A stretch of DNA of 64,000 bases, from the NCBI GenBank assembly GCA_964647485.1, contig CAZYHV010000014.1:1-64000 (forward strand), given 5' to 3'. Below are positions 1 to 9,167 of this stretch, piece after piece. Position 1 is the stretch's first letter. The number at the start of each line of letters is the position of its first letter. This DNA is from FW021-bin31 sp964647485. Lineage in GTDB: Bacteria > Bacteroidota > Bacteroidia > Chitinophagales > Chitinophagaceae. The notes below the pieces were generated by a model. It did not search any database and was not told where the DNA came from. It was given only the letters and a program-made list of their open reading frames with translations. Both the position numbers and the translations under genes were made by a program.

Positions 1-10
1 ATGTACCACC

Positions 11-22
11 TTGTAGCTACAA
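11..22. repeat. 12-bp perfect palindrome TTGTAGCTACAA
   Basis: A perfect inverted repeat lies in the 89 bases before the DeoR-family gene ends. It is followed by an A run on the plus strand, and no T run follows it on either strand in the sense needed for a terminator. It could be a small operator or chance. No gene is visible in 1-89. Confidence 0.3.
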
Positions 23-89
23 AAAGCTAATCTCATGAATAATGCGGGTTAAGCAATGAATTGGTAGGATTATTTGTTGATAAAGAGCG

Positions 90-839
90 TTATAGTAATT
101 TTAAGTTTCTTTCCTTATAGGGTATTAAGTTCGGTCTGTCTTTAGGTAGTTCAGTTGCCAAGTAATCTATTCTATTGATATCACAAACTTTCATTCGTTG
201 ATTAGTATTGAGTTTTTCTGCTATACTAAGCACTGCCAATTCGTTGGATGCATTAATCATAGCTCTTTTAAGTTGTACAATCGACCAATCTGAATCGGTC
301 ATTCCATCCTGAATAGATAAGGCATTGGCACCCAGGAGACAGAGATCCATCTTTAGTTCTGACAGTTGATTGATCACACTTGAACCGAAAAAGACACTGG
401 AATTTTTAGAGAGCTCTCCTCCAATTCCAATAACATTCAGGTTTTCATGGCCGGCCAATGTTAATGCAATAATCGGACTGACGGTAAAGAAGGTAGCATG
501 TAAATCTTGTGGTATTTTCTTGGCTAATTCTAGCATAGTAGTGCCTCCACCGGTGAGAATAACCATGTCATTTTTTAGAATGGAGAGGGCTTTTTGGGCA
601 ATTACTTGTTTAGCTTCCTGGGCATAGGTTTCACTTTGATGAACATATGGATTGTGGAAAGATTTACTAATGGCGCCACCATGTACTTTCAATATTTTGC
701 CGGTTTCTGCGAGTTCTTTTAGGTCTCTACGAATGGTATCTTCTGAAACTTCTAGCTTTTTACTCAGGTTGCTGGATACGACTCTGTTGTGTATGTTTAA
801 CTCTTTTATGATAAGGGATTGTCTTTCTTTCTTGAGCAT
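90..839 (-). CDS. DeoR-family transcriptional regulator
   Basis: A 249-residue sugar-responsive repressor. Residues 1-60 form a DeoR winged helix-turn-helix (opening KKERQSLIIKELN, then VSEDTIRRDLKELAETGKI, the family signature for the recognition helix). The rest is a DeoR C-terminal sensor domain of the ribose-5-phosphate-isomerase-like fold, with a GGGTTMLELAKKI sugar-phosphate loop near residues 97-109. The length is normal for the family. The gene is divergent from the first SusC gene across a short intergenic region, so it may control that SusC/D pair; this is inference from position. Effectors in this family are usually phosphorylated sugars. The specific ligand is not predictable here. 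Confidence 0.93.
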   Translation of the reverse strand: MLKKERQSLIIKELNIHNRVVSSNLSKKLEVSEDTIRRDLKELAETGKILKVHGGAISKSFHNPYVHQSETYAQEAKQVIAQKALSILKNDMVILTGGGTTMLELAKKIPQDLHATFFTVSPIIALTLAGHENLNVIGIGGELSKNSSVFFGSSVINQLSELKMDLCLLGANALSIQDGMTDSDWSIVQLKRAMINASNELAVLSIAEKLNTNQRMKVCDINRIDYLATELPKDRPNLIPYKERNLKLL

Positions 840-932
840 TAGGAAAGGTTTAAATGAGAAAAGTTGAAGCCTGTCAACCGATTATTTTTAATAAAGATAT
901 ACTTACAAAAATAGAAAATATTTTTTACATAA

Positions 933-963
933 TTTGGAATATGCGTTTTTATGTGTAACTTTA
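933..963 (+). promoter_or_regulatory. Bacteroidetes-type promoter for SusC/D pair 1
   Basis: TTTG at 933-936, 19 bases, then TAACTTTA at 956-963. This matches the Bacteroidetes sigma-A pattern TTTG-N19/20-TAnnTTTG except for the last base. It places the transcript start about 85 bases before the preferred SusC start. Confidence 0.6.
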
Positions 964-1054
964 TAGCCATAAAATCGCAAAAACATGCATTTTTTATTAA
1001 AATAGGATGTCTCATATTTGCGCTTTTTTAAATGGTTTTATTCACTCTGTTAAA

Positions 1055-4000
1055 ATGAAGTTTATGAAGAGAAAGTTTTTACTTTTTGCCTTCTTTTTTA
1101 TTATTTGTTGTATAACGGTGCAGGCTCAACAAAGAGAAATTACCGGGGAGGTGCATGAGTTTACTAATAATGACCCGATTGTTGGAGCAACAGTAGTTGC
1201 AGTAGGTACCAAAGAAGGAACAACAACAAATCAAGAAGGTAGATTTTCACTGTCTATTCCTTCAAATGCACAAAATCTTAAGATTTCTTATGTGGGCTAT
1301 GAAACCAAGGTAGTTGCTTTGGATACTTCATCCTCTTATGTGATTTTATTAAAAACATCAGAAAATTCTCTTAAACAGCTTGTTGTAGTAGGATATGGAT
1401 CACAGAAGAAAGGAGATCTGACAGGAGCCGTTTCCACGGTTGACGTCCAAAAAACATTTGATAGTAAACCATTGATTGATGTGACAAAAGCTTTGCAGGG
1501 AATAGTTCCCGGAGTGACGATTACTTATGGAAATGGCAGCTTGACCGCACCTGCAACTGTAAGGCTGAGAGGGGTAGGTTCTTTGAATGGATCAAGTAGT
1601 CCCTTGATTTTGGTAGACAATGTTCCGACTCCTGACTTATCTGTTATTGATCCTCAGGATATTGCAAGTATTTCGGTATTGAAGGATGCGGCTTCTGCTT
1701 CTATCTATGGTGCGCGTGCAGCTTTTGGAGTTATCCTGATAAAGACAAAATATGGCCATCATAACCAACCGTTGACCCTCCATTATTCAAATAATTTTTC
1801 ATGGAACAAACCGACAGTATTGCCTGATTTTTCTGATCCTGTCAAAGGCATCCCCGGGATATTGGAAGGAGCCAAAAGAGCAGGAAATAACTCCCCCGAA
1901 TTGTTTGGGATGTTATTTTCTAAAGAACTAGATGGAATCAAAGAATGGGAAAAGAAGTACCGAGGGAAAAGAGATGGGATAGAAATGGTACCGGGAGAAG
2001 ATTTTACGCTTGCTCCTCGTTATTTCTATCGCGTGTGGGATATCAAAGGGATGATGCTTAAAAAACATACCCCCCAACAAACACAGGATTTGTCTGTATC
2101 CGGGGGAACCAAAAAGTTAGGGTATTATTTTTCCTTTGGATATAACCATAGAAGGGGGATTATGAAAATGAATCCGAGTGATTTGAAGAAATATAATGTT
2201 TCTGCAGCTTTGGATGCAGAGGTAACCCCATGGCTGGATTTGAGTACTAAAGTCATGTATAGAAACTTTAAGTTTACCTCTCCCTATGCTTATCAGGATT
2301 ATTTCTATTATATGTGGCGTTGGCCGGCTTATATGCCTTTTGGAACATATAAAGGTCACTATTTTAGAGGTCCTAGCGGCTTCCTGAACCAAGCGAGAAC
2401 AAACTCTACTGTTGATAATTATTCCAGGGTGGATTTAGGGGCTACCTTAAGACCGCTTCCACACTTAAGTATTGAGGCTCATTATACGATTAACAGAGAT
2501 AATGTCGTGGGGCATACCGTGGGTGGTCCCGCAGTTCTTTGGAATTGGTGGGCAGGCGATAATTTTCCTCTGGAAGATGTGAAACCTACTTCCAATCAAA
2601 CTACGTATAATACAGGAAGAACGAAAACAAATAGCTTTAATGGGTTTATTACGTATGATAATACTTTTGCAGATGCGCATCATCTGAAAGTGATGGCGGG
2701 TATGAATGCAGAAGATGATGAATACCTTAATTTTTATGCTGAGAGGAAAGATATGTTAGATCCTTCTAAACCGGAATTGAATCTTTCAACGGGAGATCAG
2801 TTAGTTGGTAGTGGTCACACTCATGCAGCTTATGCCGGATTCTTTGGACGAATCAATTATGATTATAAAGATAAGTACTTGTTGGAGTTGAATGGGCGTT
2901 ATGATGGGTCTTCAGCCTACTCTCCGGAAGACCGTTGGGGCTTTTTTACGTCCGGCTCTCTTGGATATAGGCTAAGCTCTGAATCATTTATGGATTTCAT
3001 CAAACCGCTTTTTACGGATTTGAAGTTAAGGGCATCTCTGGGAACGATTGGTAATTTGAATGTAGGGGGGCAATATTTTATTCCTACCATGAGTAGTTAC
3101 TCTGCTGATTGGGTCGTTGGCGGAGTGACTGTAAATAGTTTTCATAACCCTATTGCTGTAGCAAATAGTCTTTCTTGGGAAAAGGTAAATACCCTGGATT
3201 TTGGAGTAGATTTTGGTCTTTTAAAGAATTATATCAGTGGTAGTTTTGATTGGTATCAAAGAACGACAAAAGGAATGTTGAGTACCAATAAAGTGGCAGC
3301 TACTTTTGGAGCAGCTGCACCGAGGACCAATCAGGGAAATATGCGAGACAGAGGATTTGAAGTAGAGGTAAAGGTGAATTATCCGGTGAATGATAACTTG
3401 AAACTGTTTGCGATTTTGAGTTTGGACAATAATAAAGCAGTGATTACCAAATGGAACAATGAGGCGAAAGTTATTGATGATTACTATTCAGGAGCGGTAT
3501 ACGGTGATATTTGGGGTTTCGAAACGGATGGGTATTTTCAATCGGAAGATGAGGTGAAGAATTCTCCCAGTCAGTCTAAATTAGAAACAGGGAATTTTAC
3601 TTATGGTCCCGGAGATGTGAAATTTAAAGATTTAAATGGAGACGGAGTCATTGACGGGGGGACCTCCACCGCAGATGACCATGGAGACCTTACCGTCATT
3701 GGGAATACGCAACCTCAGTATCAATATGGTCTTCAGTTAGGTGGGAACTGGAAAGGTTTTGATCTATATATCTTCTTACAAGGGGTAGGAAAACGTAGTT
3801 TTTGGGGATTAGGAGATATGGTGTTGCCGATGTATAGTGGAGCTCAAATTTTATATAAACACCAATTGGATTACTGGACTGAAGATAATCGTCATGCTAA
3901 GTATCCACGACCTTATGCCGGAAATGCGATAGGAACCATAGGAGGAATAAGTGCAGGAAGTAATAATTTTTATCCTCAATCTAAATATTTAATGAATCTT

Positions 4001-4231
4001 GCCTATTGTAGGCTGAAAAATTTAACGATAGGGTATACCTTACCGGATCATATTACTAACCATTTGAATCTACAAAAAGTGAGAATTTATGTAAGTGGTC
4101 AGAATTTAACGGAGATTGACAATGTTGGGGTGCCTTTGGATCCTGAGATTACAGATGGACAATTGGGATATACCGGGAGGACTTTCCCTTTCCAACGTAA
4201 TTATTCTTTTGGTGTGCAAGTAACTTTTTAA
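1055..4231 (+). CDS. SusC/RagA-family TonB-dependent outer-membrane transporter (pair 1)
   Basis: A 1058-residue outer-membrane barrel for TonB-driven import of oligomeric substrate. From the chosen ATG the protein has a signal peptide ending near VQAQ (about residue 25), a carboxypeptidase-D-regulatory-like domain (about 29-90), the SusC hinge VVVGYGSQKKGDLTGA, a plug domain to about residue 215, and a barrel ending in VTF. An upstream ATG at 1007 keeps the frame but adds 16 residues ahead of the Lys-rich signal start, so 1055 (or 1064) is preferred. Its SusD partner follows after 19 bases. There is no STN signalling domain. The substrate is unknown. Confidence 0.95.
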   Translation: MKFMKRKFLLFAFFFIICCITVQAQQREITGEVHEFTNNDPIVGATVVAVGTKEGTTTNQEGRFSLSIPSNAQNLKISYVGYETKVVALDTSSSYVILLKTSENSLKQLVVVGYGSQKKGDLTGAVSTVDVQKTFDSKPLIDVTKALQGIVPGVTITYGNGSLTAPATVRLRGVGSLNGSSSPLILVDNVPTPDLSVIDPQDIASISVLKDAASASIYGARAAFGVILIKTKYGHHNQPLTLHYSNNFSWNKPTVLPDFSDPVKGIPGILEGAKRAGNNSPELFGMLFSKELDGIKEWEKKYRGKRDGIEMVPGEDFTLAPRYFYRVWDIKGMMLKKHTPQQTQDLSVSGGTKKLGYYFSFGYNHRRGIMKMNPSDLKKYNVSAALDAEVTPWLDLSTKVMYRNFKFTSPYAYQDYFYYMWRWPAYMPFGTYKGHYFRGPSGFLNQARTNSTVDNYSRVDLGATLRPLPHLSIEAHYTINRDNVVGHTVGGPAVLWNWWAGDNFPLEDVKPTSNQTTYNTGRTKTNSFNGFITYDNTFADAHHLKVMAGMNAEDDEYLNFYAERKDMLDPSKPELNLSTGDQLVGSGHTHAAYAGFFGRINYDYKDKYLLELNGRYDGSSAYSPEDRWGFFTSGSLGYRLSSESFMDFIKPLFTDLKLRASLGTIGNLNVGGQYFIPTMSSYSADWVVGGVTVNSFHNPIAVANSLSWEKVNTLDFGVDFGLLKNYISGSFDWYQRTTKGMLSTNKVAATFGAAAPRTNQGNMRDRGFEVEVKVNYPVNDNLKLFAILSLDNNKAVITKWNNEAKVIDDYYSGAVYGDIWGFETDGYFQSEDEVKNSPSQSKLETGNFTYGPGDVKFKDLNGDGVIDGGTSTADDHGDLTVIGNTQPQYQYGLQLGGNWKGFDLYIFLQGVGKRSFWGLGDMVLPMYSGAQILYKHQLDYWTEDNRHAKYPRPYAGNAIGTIGGISAGSNNFYPQSKYLMNLAYCRLKNLTIGYTLPDHITNHLNLQKVRIYVSGQNLTEIDNVGVPLDPEITDGQLGYTGRTFPFQRNYSFGVQVTF

Positions 4232-4250
4232 AAAAAATAAGATCGGAATT

Positions 4251-5960
4251 ATGAATAATATAAAAATATATTTCAATATAGCTGTGTTTTGTAGTATGGG
4301 TATGTTGCTTTTTAGTTCCTGTACAAAATATGTCGATAAAGAACCCTTAGATGCATTTTCAGATTTGGATTACTGGAACAGTGAAGATAATGTCAAAACT
4401 TTTTCCTGGGGATTTTATAATGATTTGATTACCGGATTTGGAACAGGAACGAACGGAGATTTTTATTTTACTAGTTTTAATGATGATCAGGCTAATCCGA
4501 CTTTTGGACATTTTCCGAAGAATGCTCCTGCTACGGACGGGAATTGGAGCTTTGGAGATATTCGTAAGGCGAATTTAATGATTGACAGAGTAAAAGGTAT
4601 GGATTTGGATGAGACGGCAAAAAATCATTGGGAGGGGGTGGCCCGCTTCTTTAGAGCTTGGAAATATTTTAACTTGGTTGAGAGATTTGGAGATGTTCCC
4701 TGGTATTCTGAGGTATTGGATATTGCTCAAGATTCTATGATATACAAGGCGAGAGATTCCAGAGATCTAGTGATGGATAGTATACTCGCAGATTTAGATT
4801 TTGCCATTGCTCATCTTCGATCTAAGAGTGATGCGGATCCAAATACCGTCAATAAGGATGTCGCTCTTGCCCTAAAGTCTCGTATTTGCCTGTTTGCGGG
4901 TACCTGGGCAGAATACAATCAGCAGGATGATAATAAAGCGGTTCGATTCCTTAAAGAAAGTAAAAAAGCTTCTAATCAAATTATGCAGGCCGGTTATACT
5001 TTAAGCGATCATTACAAAGATGTTTATAGTTCTTATGACCTTTCGGGAAATACAGAGGTTATTCTGTATAAGCACTATGAAGAAGGAGTGTTGACCCATA
5101 GTACAGTAGGATATACCAATGCTACAACGGAATACCAAGGACTTACCAAATCGGCCGTAGAATCTTATGTATGCTCAGATGGGCTCCCTATCAAACTGTC
5201 GTCGGAGTATGAAGGTGACGACAATATACACGACTTGCGTGCCAATCGGGATGGACGCCTGTTGCATACGGTTGATAATTTTTATTGTTATCTGGGGCAT
5301 TTACGTGCCGGAGGAATGAAATCGAGTACCGGTTTCCGACCGACTAAGTTTCTGCCTGATGTAACTCCGGCAGCTTCTCATGGGGATACGATTGAAGCGG
5401 GGGATACCAATACCATTCCTTATAATTATACGGATGCTCCGATCTTTTGGTTAGCCGAAACATTAGAAAATTATGCAGAAGCCTGTGCCGAATTAGATAA
5501 ACTGGGAGCTTATTCGATGACACAAAATGATTTGGACAATTCAATTAATCTTTTGAGAGACAGAGCCGGTGTTGTAGCTTTACAAGTAAATGGGAACCAA
5601 GGTACAGCCGTAAATGGGATGCCTTTTGTCGACCCTGACAAAGATGCTGATGTTACTTCTTTGATTTGGGAGATTCGAAGAGATAGAAGAGATGAATTGA
5701 TGATGGATGGATTCCGATTAGCTGATTTGCTACGGTGGCACAAATTGGAGTACATGGATCCACAGAAAAATCCGGAGGCCTTCTTAGGTGCAAAGGTTCC
5801 TTCTAATTCTGATATTACCTTAAATAGTGATGGTTATATTGATGTATATCCTGATCATCCCGATCGTACAGTACAGGATAAACACTATCTATGGCCGATT
5901 CCTACCGAACAAATTTCTTTATACCCTAATGGTATACTGAAACAGAATCCTGGATGGTGA
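4251..5960 (+). CDS. SusD/RagB-family outer-membrane lipoprotein (pair 1)
   Basis: A 569-residue substrate-binding lipoprotein that caps the SusC channel. The lipobox LFSSC places the lipidated Cys at residue 24. The N-terminal half has SusD tetratricopeptide-like helices (WEGVARFFRAWKYFNLVERFGDVPW, about residues 125-150). The C-terminal region carries the SusD signature IRRDRRDELMMDGFRLADLLRW and ends with a typical PIP/NPGW tail. It lies 19 bases after the SusC gene, so the two are cotranscribed. Direct sugar or peptide specificity cannot be read from the sequence. Confidence 0.95.
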   Translation: MNNIKIYFNIAVFCSMGMLLFSSCTKYVDKEPLDAFSDLDYWNSEDNVKTFSWGFYNDLITGFGTGTNGDFYFTSFNDDQANPTFGHFPKNAPATDGNWSFGDIRKANLMIDRVKGMDLDETAKNHWEGVARFFRAWKYFNLVERFGDVPWYSEVLDIAQDSMIYKARDSRDLVMDSILADLDFAIAHLRSKSDADPNTVNKDVALALKSRICLFAGTWAEYNQQDDNKAVRFLKESKKASNQIMQAGYTLSDHYKDVYSSYDLSGNTEVILYKHYEEGVLTHSTVGYTNATTEYQGLTKSAVESYVCSDGLPIKLSSEYEGDDNIHDLRANRDGRLLHTVDNFYCYLGHLRAGGMKSSTGFRPTKFLPDVTPAASHGDTIEAGDTNTIPYNYTDAPIFWLAETLENYAEACAELDKLGAYSMTQNDLDNSINLLRDRAGVVALQVNGNQGTAVNGMPFVDPDKDADVTSLIWEIRRDRRDELMMDGFRLADLLRWHKLEYMDPQKNPEAFLGAKVPSNSDITLNSDGYIDVYPDHPDRTVQDKHYLWPIPTEQISLYPNGILKQNPGW

Positions 5961-5961
5961 G

Positions 5962-6056
5962 TGTCAAAAAACAGGAACTTTATTAAGGAAATCTTAAAAA
6001 AAATTGGAGAATGCTATATTTTGCATATATTTATGTCAAAAAACAGCAAAAAACAG
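5962..6056 (+). repeat. Short direct repeats TGTCAAAAAACAG
   Basis: The 13-mer TGTCAAAAAACAG occurs at 5962-5974 and 6034-6046, 72 bases apart. A third partial copy (CAAAAAACAG) is at 6047-6056. All lie between SusD 1 and SusC 2. The last partial copy runs into an AGCAGA at 6055-6060, resembling the promoter-like element found before three other SusC genes. Confidence 0.5.
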
Positions 6057-6081
6057 CAGAATATTCTTTAATAACTTGTAT
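6055..6081 (+). promoter_or_regulatory. Possible degenerate copy of the AGCAGA/ACGTAT element
   Basis: AGCAGA at 6055-6060 is followed by ATTCT and, 15 bases after AGCAGA, TTGTAT at 6076-6081. The three clear copies elsewhere have AGCAGA-N17-ACGTAT, so both the spacing and the second box deviate. It is a weak candidate promoter for SusC 2. Confidence 0.25.
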
Positions 6082-6113
6082 AAATCTACATTTATCTGCT
6101 AAAAGATTTCTTT

Positions 6114-9100
6114 ATGATGAAAAAAATAATACTTCCTGCCTTCATTCTTATTCTTCTAAGTCCTGTTCTTTGGGCACAACAAAAGACTATTTCAGGGACA
6201 ATAACGTCAGCTCAAGACAAAAATCCTCTTGCGGGTGTTTCTGTGAGGATAGAAGATTCAAATGAAGGTACTACGACTGATGCTGCAGGTCAATATCAAT
6301 TAAAAGCATCTTTAGGACAGAAATTAATAATAAGTTATATTGGTTATCAGCAGACGGAGGTAAAAGTCGGAGAATCCAATACGATAGATGTGAGTTTGCA
6401 ACCAGTCAGTTCTCAACTTGATGAAGTGGCAGTAACAGCTTTCGGAGTAAAACAGCAAGTAAGGTCATTGGGGTTCTCTACGCAAAATGTGAAGGGAAGT
6501 GAAGTGGAGGAGACGCAACAAACGAATATTGTAAATGCTTTGCAAGGGAAAGCTTCCGGCGTTCGTATTACTAACTCCGGTGGTTCTCCGGGGGCGTCCG
6601 CCAGTATAATGATCAGAGGGGGAAACTCTTTAAGTGGGAATAATCAACCTTTATTTATTGTAGATGGTATTCCTATTGACAATTCAACACCTGTTGGTCA
6701 GGGAGGATTGAATGCCTCTTATGGACCGGCAACAAACAGAGCCATCGATTTAAATCCTGACGATATAGCGTCTATTACTGTCTTGAAAGGACCGGCAGCA
6801 GCAGCTTTATATGGAATAAAAGCCGCCTCCGGTGCCATTGTAATAACAACGAAAAAGGGGGCTACTGGTGCTGCTAAAATCACCTATAAAGGAACAGCCT
6901 CAGTTGGGTTTGTTAATAAATTGCCTCAGTTGCAAGCCAAATATAAACAGGGCGCTCTTGGAAAATTTGACCCTAATGCCCCTACTTCATGGGGGCCTAA
7001 ATTTTCTCCCGGAGAAAAGATATACGATAATTTAAAAGATTTTTTTCAGCCTGCCTTTACACATAAACATGATTTGTCAGTAAGTGGAGGTACGGAAAAA
7101 ACACATTATTATGCCTCCGGATCATTCTTCGATCAAGGAGGAATTACCGATAATTTACGATTTAAAAAAATATCATTCAAGATAAATGCAGATACAAAAA
7201 TTGGAGATAAATTAACCTTAGGGACATCGGCAAATTATATTAGAACCGATAGAAATTATGTTCCTAAAGGCAGTGCAGATGGTATAATGGGAGCCGTTTA
7301 CTGGCCAAGAAATGATAATATGAAAGATTATCTGGATTCTGCCGGTAACCAAAGAATATTAAGTACCCAGGGCAATGATAATCCTTATTGGACTATTCAT
7401 AATAAGCCGATAACTGATTTGGTAAACCGAGTAATCGTAGAGGGGAATATAGATTATAATCCTTTTGATTTTTTGAATATTACCTACCGGTTGGGAACGG
7501 ATTACTATAACGATAACTTTAAGGCAGTAAACATGCCGACAGGTTCTTTTAAAGGATCTATTAATCAATCTATTGGGAATAACCAGATAACTACTTCTAC
7601 CTTTATTGCAACCTTTAAAGAAAAGTTGGCAGGGGATTTTAATTTTAGTCTTGCTTTAGGACATAATTTAGAAAGTAGAGTTCATCAAAGTACAACTTCA
7701 ACGGCTCAAAGATTTATTGACCCCGGACTCCCCAGCATTGATAATACGGTTGCGGCAGACAGAACAGTTTCTGAATATTTGGGTAAAAGAAGGATTGTTG
7801 GTGTTTTTGGAGATTTTAAGTTTAATTGGAGAGAGATTGCTTATTTAAATATAAGAGGAAGAAATGATTGGTCATCTACTCTTCCTGTTTCTGATAATTC
7901 TTTCTTTTATCCTTCTGTAAGTGCATCTGTTATTTTCTCCGATTTGCTAAAAGAATGGGGAGTGAAAGAAGGAGGGCATGTTTTTTCTTTTGGAAAAATC
8001 AGAGCGGCTTATTCAGAGGTAGGGAAGGATGCTCCTCCTCATGTACTTACTCCTTCCTTAGCAACTACAACAAATTCTTTTACTATTAATCCGAGAGGTT
8101 TTATTACGAATGCCAATAAGGCTTTTGGTAATCCAACACTAAAACCGGAATTTACCCGAGCTTTTGAAACGGGTATTAACCTGAAATTTTTAGATAATCG
8201 GTATGGGATAGACTTTACTTATTTTAGAAGTAAATCTACAAATCAGATCTTAGCCACTCGGACACCGCCATCCTCAGGAGCCTTTCTTACCTATTTAAAT
8301 GGAGGATCTATTAAAAATGAAGGAATTGAAATTATGTTGAATGGGAGACCTATTGTAGGAGAAAATTTCAACTGGTCATTTGATATCAATTTTGCTCATA
8401 ACACTTCTATTGTTGAGAGTCTGCCCGGTTTGTTGGATAGGGTAGAGCTATCTGATGCCTGGGTTGTCAATAATGCAGCTGAGGCTGCTGCTTTTCTTCA
8501 CGGAAGCCTATTTGGAATTAATGGCCGGACGTGGAAATATAATGATAAGGGGCAGTTACTATTAGATGATGATGGCTATCCTCAGGTAGCGGACTATGCT
8601 AATATTGGAGATCGTAACCCCGATTTTACAGCAGGAATAACGAATACTTTTAATTATAAAAACTTTTCCTTGTCGTTTATGATCGATATCAGACAGGGAG
8701 GCAAAGTTTTTAATGCTACGGAAGTTTCACTTGTAAATGCCGGATTGAGTACAAAAACCTTAGATCGAGGAAAGAAAGTTTTTGATGGGGTATTGGAATC
8801 CTCCGGTGCTAAAAATACCAAAGAAGTTGATTTAGATCAGGATTTCTATCAGACCCTTTATACTAACAAAGGAACTGCTTTTGTAGAAGATGGAGGGTGG
8901 TACCGATTGAGATATGCTGCCTTAACCTATAATCTACCGGCTGATTTATTTGGTAATTCCTCTATTTATGGCTTATCCTTTACCCTTACAGGTCGTAACC
9001 TGATTTTATTAACGAAATACTCAGGAGTGGATCCTGAAGTGTCGGGAAGTGGTGCGGGAGTAGGAGGTGCCGGTTCGTTTGGTTTTGATAATTTGGGTCT

Positions 9101-9146
9101 GCCTGCAACAAAAGGTTTTGACTTTACAGTACGATTGACTTTTTAA
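6114..9146 (+). CDS. SusC/RagA-family TonB-dependent transporter (pair 2)
   Basis: A 1010-residue SusC-type porin. The signal peptide ends near LWAQQ (about residue 22). The carboxypeptidase-D-like domain spans about 24-95 and begins ISGTITSAQDKNPLAGVSV. The plug contains LQGKASGVRI and FIVDGIPID, and the barrel ends VRLTF. The hinge VAVTAFGVKQ differs from the usual VVVGYG, a form common in SusC proteins paired with the SusD-like-2 family. An ATG follows directly at 6117. SusD 2 begins 22 bases downstream, followed by an amidase, which suggests peptide or murein-derived substrates rather than plain glycan; this is inference from context. Confidence 0.95.
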   Translation: MMKKIILPAFILILLSPVLWAQQKTISGTITSAQDKNPLAGVSVRIEDSNEGTTTDAAGQYQLKASLGQKLIISYIGYQQTEVKVGESNTIDVSLQPVSSQLDEVAVTAFGVKQQVRSLGFSTQNVKGSEVEETQQTNIVNALQGKASGVRITNSGGSPGASASIMIRGGNSLSGNNQPLFIVDGIPIDNSTPVGQGGLNASYGPATNRAIDLNPDDIASITVLKGPAAAALYGIKAASGAIVITTKKGATGAAKITYKGTASVGFVNKLPQLQAKYKQGALGKFDPNAPTSWGPKFSPGEKIYDNLKDFFQPAFTHKHDLSVSGGTEKTHYYASGSFFDQGGITDNLRFKKISFKINADTKIGDKLTLGTSANYIRTDRNYVPKGSADGIMGAVYWPRNDNMKDYLDSAGNQRILSTQGNDNPYWTIHNKPITDLVNRVIVEGNIDYNPFDFLNITYRLGTDYYNDNFKAVNMPTGSFKGSINQSIGNNQITTSTFIATFKEKLAGDFNFSLALGHNLESRVHQSTTSTAQRFIDPGLPSIDNTVAADRTVSEYLGKRRIVGVFGDFKFNWREIAYLNIRGRNDWSSTLPVSDNSFFYPSVSASVIFSDLLKEWGVKEGGHVFSFGKIRAAYSEVGKDAPPHVLTPSLATTTNSFTINPRGFITNANKAFGNPTLKPEFTRAFETGINLKFLDNRYGIDFTYFRSKSTNQILATRTPPSSGAFLTYLNGGSIKNEGIEIMLNGRPIVGENFNWSFDINFAHNTSIVESLPGLLDRVELSDAWVVNNAAEAAAFLHGSLFGINGRTWKYNDKGQLLLDDDGYPQVADYANIGDRNPDFTAGITNTFNYKNFSLSFMIDIRQGGKVFNATEVSLVNAGLSTKTLDRGKKVFDGVLESSGAKNTKEVDLDQDFYQTLYTNKGTAFVEDGGWYRLRYAALTYNLPADLFGNSSIYGLSFTLTGRNLILLTKYSGVDPEVSGSGAGVGGAGSFGFDNLGLPATKGFDFTVRLTF

Positions 9147-9167
9147 GCTATTTGAAATATTTTGATT

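Noticed and set aside
1007..1054. Upstream ATG extending SusC 1 by 16 residues
   Set aside because: The extension precedes a normal lysine-rich signal-peptide start at 1055 and is not signal-like.
6011..6265. 84-codon frame across the start of SusC 2
   Set aside because: Overlaps the SusC 2 signal peptide in another frame and shows no family features.
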